Positions 9,001 to 11,019 of a stretch of 11,019 bases of DNA are shown here, piece by piece. Within the stretch, counting starts at the first letter, position 1. The number at the start of each line of letters is the position of its first letter. The stretch comes from Bacteroidota bacterium (GTDB lineage: Bacteria; Bacteroidota; Ignavibacteria; UBA10030; UBA8401): positions 1 through 11,019 of the forward strand of contig JAVBYH010000016.1 in the NCBI GenBank assembly GCA_030824175.1. The letters run 5' to 3'. Below the pieces are notes generated by a model. The model was not told where the DNA came from and searched no databases. It saw only the letters and a program-made list of their open reading frames with translations. A program made the translations under genes and the position numbers.

Positions 9001-11019
9001 CCCGCGTTCGTCTTTTCGACGGCGTACAGTTTGATCCTGTGAAGCTTCTTGTAGACGGTGAATTTTTTTGGCTCGTTCCATCCGATCGTGTGCACCTTCA
9101 GCTCTTCATCGAAGTACGCATGATTCCGCGGCTTGATGATCACCGGCAGATCGTACCCGACCTGGGCCGCGCAGGAGAACGTTGCCGGATTCCAGTGATT
9201 CGGGTCGGGATAGTACGTTGTCGTGAGCGCCGGTTCAAACTTCCCCTCCCCGATCTTGATATCAGAGTTGACACCGCTGCCTGTCTCATCCACAATGCTT
9301 CCCTGCACCTTCATGCCCGGTTTGATCACAACGGGCTTGAAGCTCTTTTCACCGAGCAGCAGCGCCTGGTTCTGCCCCTTGCCGACGATGGGCGCCTTGA
9401 ACGTCGAATACCCGGGCTTCGCGACGAGTATATCGCGCCTCGGCCCCTTGATGAATCCGGTTGCACTAAGCTCCACGGGCAGATTCGAAAATTTCGGAAA
9501 ATATCCATCCGCGCCGGTATATTTAATGGCCTCGACGACGTTATCGTTTTTATACAGATACACCTTCGCGTCCTTCATCGGCGCGCCGTTGTCGCTCCGC
9601 GTCACGGTGCCCCAGACGGACGGCGGAAGCGGATTCGCGAAGATGTCCCTGGCGACCGTCGGATACACATATTCATCCGAAAAGATCGTCTTGTCGTACG
9701 GGAACGTGAACTTCACCGGTATCTTCGACGTCTCATAGTTCATGAATCCCTTTTCGGGATCGCTCTTCGCATAGAGGTAGTACTCGTCGTTATTCTCGCG
9801 GTTCCGCACCATGCGGGAGAATGTGACCTGCCCCAGATTCGCAGACTGAATGCTCGTCTTACCCTGCGCGACGATTTCATAGGTTTGAATCGTCGCAGGT
9901 GCGTTCGGCCGCGGCTTGCCTTCGTCGACAGGGACGAGGGACGGACGCGTCTTGCGGAGCAGATACACGTCCATGTCCGAGATCGGCACCTGGGACACCT
10001 GATTCTTGTTGTTCACCTGCGGCTTCAGCGTGAACACGGTCTTATAGCTTCGCACGTAACAGATCGCCTGGCTCACGTTCACCGATTTCCCCGGGTTCAC
10101 GCCGATCTGGTCCTTCGGACTCGTATAGTAATAATTCTGGGGCGCCACGAGCATGAGCCGCGCGACCTTGTAGACATCGCCTGCTTTATAGTCGATGAAT
10201 TCTCCGGTCGTGCTTCCCTTCGTGAATCCTTTTTTCACGATCTGCCCGAGGGAGTCCTTGTTGTTGAACGAGAACGAGAATGCGCCGCCGGCGCCCGTGC
10301 CGCACCAGCCGAGCACCTTGTTGTTGTCCTTGAACTGCGCGCCGTCGGTGTCCGATATGTCGGTCTCTCCGGAACTGGCGACGGTCTGCTTGCCGTTCGT
10401 CTTCGTCTTCACCCTGAAGATATGCCGAACGACAAGCTTCACGAGCGTGTTCGGCATTTCCTGTATCACGTATTCACCCACGTCGGCGAATTCGTAATGG
10501 AGGTTGCCCGTGACTGTCGATGTCTGCTCCACCGCGGCATTGAACGTAAACACGTGGATGGCGCTCGTGGCCGCCGCGTTGTTCGACTTGTCTAGCGTGC
10601 GTATTACATACACGTACTTTTGGTTTTCCGTGAGGGGCAGGTTGGCATCGGGAACATGCGTGAGGGCGCCCGTTATGGTCTTCGTATACACGGGGGGATT
10701 GTTGGCGATCGCGTACCCGGGAGTCTGTCCGCCGTTCATAACGGCGACGACAAGCTGGTATTTCGTCGCGTTCGTCGAGAAGAGATCGCTCCACTTGAAC
10801 TCGTGCTTGTAATGATACACGATGCCGTTCTGCGCGGGACTCACGAGGATGGGTTTGCTGTTTGCGGCCACGGGAACCTGCGCCTGAAGCTGCGTTGTCG
10901 TCTTGTATGTGAAGACGAAGATCTCGCTTTTCCCGTTGTTCGTCGTCGGCGGCAGGCCGTATTGGTCGAGCACCTGCACCTGCCACGCATATTTTTTCCC
11001 GACCTGGAACGGCTGGCCG
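6000..11019 (-). CDS. Giant multidomain surface protein with FN3-like and carboxypeptidase-regulatory-like domains (5' partial)
   Basis: The frame is open from the right edge to TAA at 6002-6000. The GTG at 10979 is not a plausible start because 13 in-frame residues upstream (PFQVGKKYAWQVQ...) complete a domain, so the N-terminus is outside. Numbering is from 10979. Order: end of one FN3/Ig-like unit (before 28); a second unit (41-148, ...FKWSDLF...YQLVVAV...YVYVIRTLD); beta-rich segments (150-440); carboxypeptidase-regulatory/CnaB-like domains at 453-540 (VWGTVTRSDNGAPMKDAKVY...GADGYF) and 740-825 (ISGKVVVGT...SAHVFVDQ...NTKGEFLLKNVP), and a weaker one at 555-640. A long beta-rich stretch (830-1380) has no family I recognise. 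The C-terminal domain (about 1380-1659) has GWYFYAGG (1448) and MLFGDYPKM (1469), then five cysteines (1543, 1571, 1600, 1623, 1657). There is no transmembrane helix, LPXTG or T9SS-type C-terminal domain. It is probably exported and displayed, as adhesin or filament, resembling giant Bacteroidota surface proteins such as the TANFOR group (inference). The last bases overlap the FN3 gene start. Confidence 0.92.
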   Translation of the reverse strand, partial: GQPFQVGKKYAWQVQVLDQYGLPPTTNNGKSEIFVFTYKTTTQLQAQVPVAANSKPILVSPAQNGIVYHYKHEFKWSDLFSTNATKYQLVVAVMNGGQTPGYAIANNPPVYTKTITGALTHVPDANLPLTENQKYVYVIRTLDKSNNAAATSAIHVFTFNAAVEQTSTVTGNLHYEFADVGEYVIQEMPNTLVKLVVRHIFRVKTKTNGKQTVASSGETDISDTDGAQFKDNNKVLGWCGTGAGGAFSFSFNNKDSLGQIVKKGFTKGSTTGEFIDYKAGDVYKVARLMLVAPQNYYYTSPKDQIGVNPGKSVNVSQAICYVRSYKTVFTLKPQVNNKNQVSQVPISDMDVYLLRKTRPSLVPVDEGKPRPNAPATIQTYEIVAQGKTSIQSANLGQVTFSRMVRNRENNDEYYLYAKSDPEKGFMNYETSKIPVKFTFPYDKTIFSDEYVYPTVARDIFANPLPPSVWGTVTRSDNGAPMKDAKVYLYKNDNVVEAIKYTGADGYFPKFSNLPVELSATGFIKGPRRDILVAKPGYSTFKAPIVGKGQNQALLLGEKSFKPVVIKPGMKVQGSIVDETGSGVNSDIKIGEGKFEPALTTTYYPDPNHWNPATFSCAAQVGYDLPVIIKPRNHAYFDEELKVHTIGWNEPKKFTVYKKLHRIKLYAVEKTNAGPPAPINGVRFRLKVQNGWYDKFVPMTTNSYEMSFENDDSVFTVQVFPPDGKYFEPVYTTITNSVSKTTKAYTIGMKKASFISGKVVVGTEKQPVPSAHVFVDQGNTLIETYTNTKGEFLLKNVPVNVPITVWAAKHSTSTTYIGDSMKVTAPASGKPNVEFVLKTYNGIDITNLFGFPIEVASLNDQGGKIRIKGRFLSVPKNTQFELSDPNESIGFDSVYIKASGKIKNSLGVPIAEPVNQIVQTNRNSLDIKVFNTFSAQIYDNKIGVHLVDAGTGKGVVKGEVNIKAGAFNTQGKVSPLNFYLWDPNAPITAANVKIPVLTPDGSDPVPTTKGFRALTHEGKSIAFTINEFKTKVDSMNSYLNGDSLKIGVKLLCVVPGFSAAEQAVDIGSLVIHANGVDPIESKKHLAIPLKSANADWSINAQEWSFANDLVISKGFVRAAKIDVPIKTMTINKNSIVGNQFDLTTMTIAKTIPLHITGDVVFDYNLTDNWYLFLSQGSGNYGSYVSDLPGMEDTAKIYFQAIKTTSFGKTHITPWSTQPPIAIHSVTKLYPDMVDFYDEAITVTGLKFDPAIPDYSGTSSVKFETNTGSTKLTIMPFNIQIFTQGVLLQFGVTPEQAVSQVLNQNGFKSYGNVSEPGKFKELNAWMYHSLDSTSIILESPVSPDKKSNAWQTLAIGASKTYLDKLTGRMPASQSAWQYFAFEGDLTGTKGVTDESRRMSFVVKGEVEANNQKISIKNVSTPFGALKLTYDFDNQRLDGNLQIDQDAGGVHMYAAANMRIDADGWYFYAGGTTTIPGGGPIKMAMLFGDYPKMEPFVKDEFAKASYNKSLPPAFANSINGFLISGSAEFPILIPSFSAWLGVATIDIGNNAGLDTRIWCSFDGDGSEFGIGNIGFIHVWAVLQSITCTEMGGDVSVDLGYTGTYNTSTHKISLDACTSISLAAWLTQKVPFVTLDGPTCIDPSIGYKESFNFRAKMHMDTDGGTNFSVEKGTCHD
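6016..6023 (-). promoter_or_regulatory. Ribosome binding site for the FN3 protein gene
   Basis: The minus strand reads GAAAAGGG here, with 8 nt between its last G and the ATG at 6007-6005. It lies inside the last codons of the giant gene (VEKGTCHD). Its position supports the ATG at 6007 over the upstream extension to 6124. Confidence 0.6.

Noticed and set aside
6675..10595. A 1,306-codon open frame on the + strand, antisense to the giant gene
   Set aside because: It is full of Arg, His, Asp, Val and Leu in low-information runs, with no domain, signal peptide or plausible start signal. Its length follows from the GC-rich codon pattern (TTC, GTC, GAC) of the giant gene on the other strand.
1..11019. 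tRNA, rRNA, CRISPR, insertion sequence or attachment sites
   Set aside because: The window is covered end to end by four long reading frames. I saw no repeat array, transposase, terminal inverted repeats or cloverleaf-like sequence.

Overview
The window is almost entirely coding. It holds four large protein genes and no RNA gene, mobile element, CRISPR array or intergenic gap worth the name. All four products look exported or cell-surface: two start with signal peptides, one ends as an outer-membrane barrel, one is a right-handed parallel beta-helix, and one is a giant multidomain surface-type protein. The DNA is GC-rich by eye. The protein styles (FN3 chains, carboxypeptidase-regulatory-like beta-sandwiches, a 'PNG...I.W...LS.DGG.S' Ig-like module, a barrel ending in phenylalanine) point to a Gram-negative bacterium of the Fibrobacterota-Chlorobiota-Bacteroidota group, perhaps an Ignavibacteria/Kapabacteria-like lineage. 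That placement is inference; no phylogenetic marker is present.

Layout: at the left, on the + strand, is the 3' part of a beta-helix protein (2-2026), probably a carbohydrate-active enzyme, whose N-terminus lies outside the window. Its stop codon is one base from the stop of a convergent minus-strand operon. That operon, read right to left, contains: (i) the C-terminal 1,672 residues of a giant secreted protein whose start is off the right edge (6000-11019); (ii) a signal-peptide protein of 663 residues built from about six FN3-like units (4016-6007); (iii) a 664-residue outer-membrane beta-barrel protein with an Ig-like module inside it (2028-4022). Each stop codon overlaps the next start (ATGACTAA, then ATGGTAA), so the three are very probably co-translated.

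Working idea (inference): the operon makes one envelope apparatus. The barrel would anchor or conduct in the outer membrane, the FN3 chain would be a periplasmic or surface adaptor, and the giant protein would be the displayed filament or adhesin, ending in a cysteine-rich C-terminal domain I cannot assign. From memory, similar barrel and FN3 proteins occur as uncharacterised proteins in Bacteroidota, and giant beta-sandwich proteins (such as the TANFOR group) are known there too. No function is established from the sequence. This is the best candidate in the window for an undescribed system.
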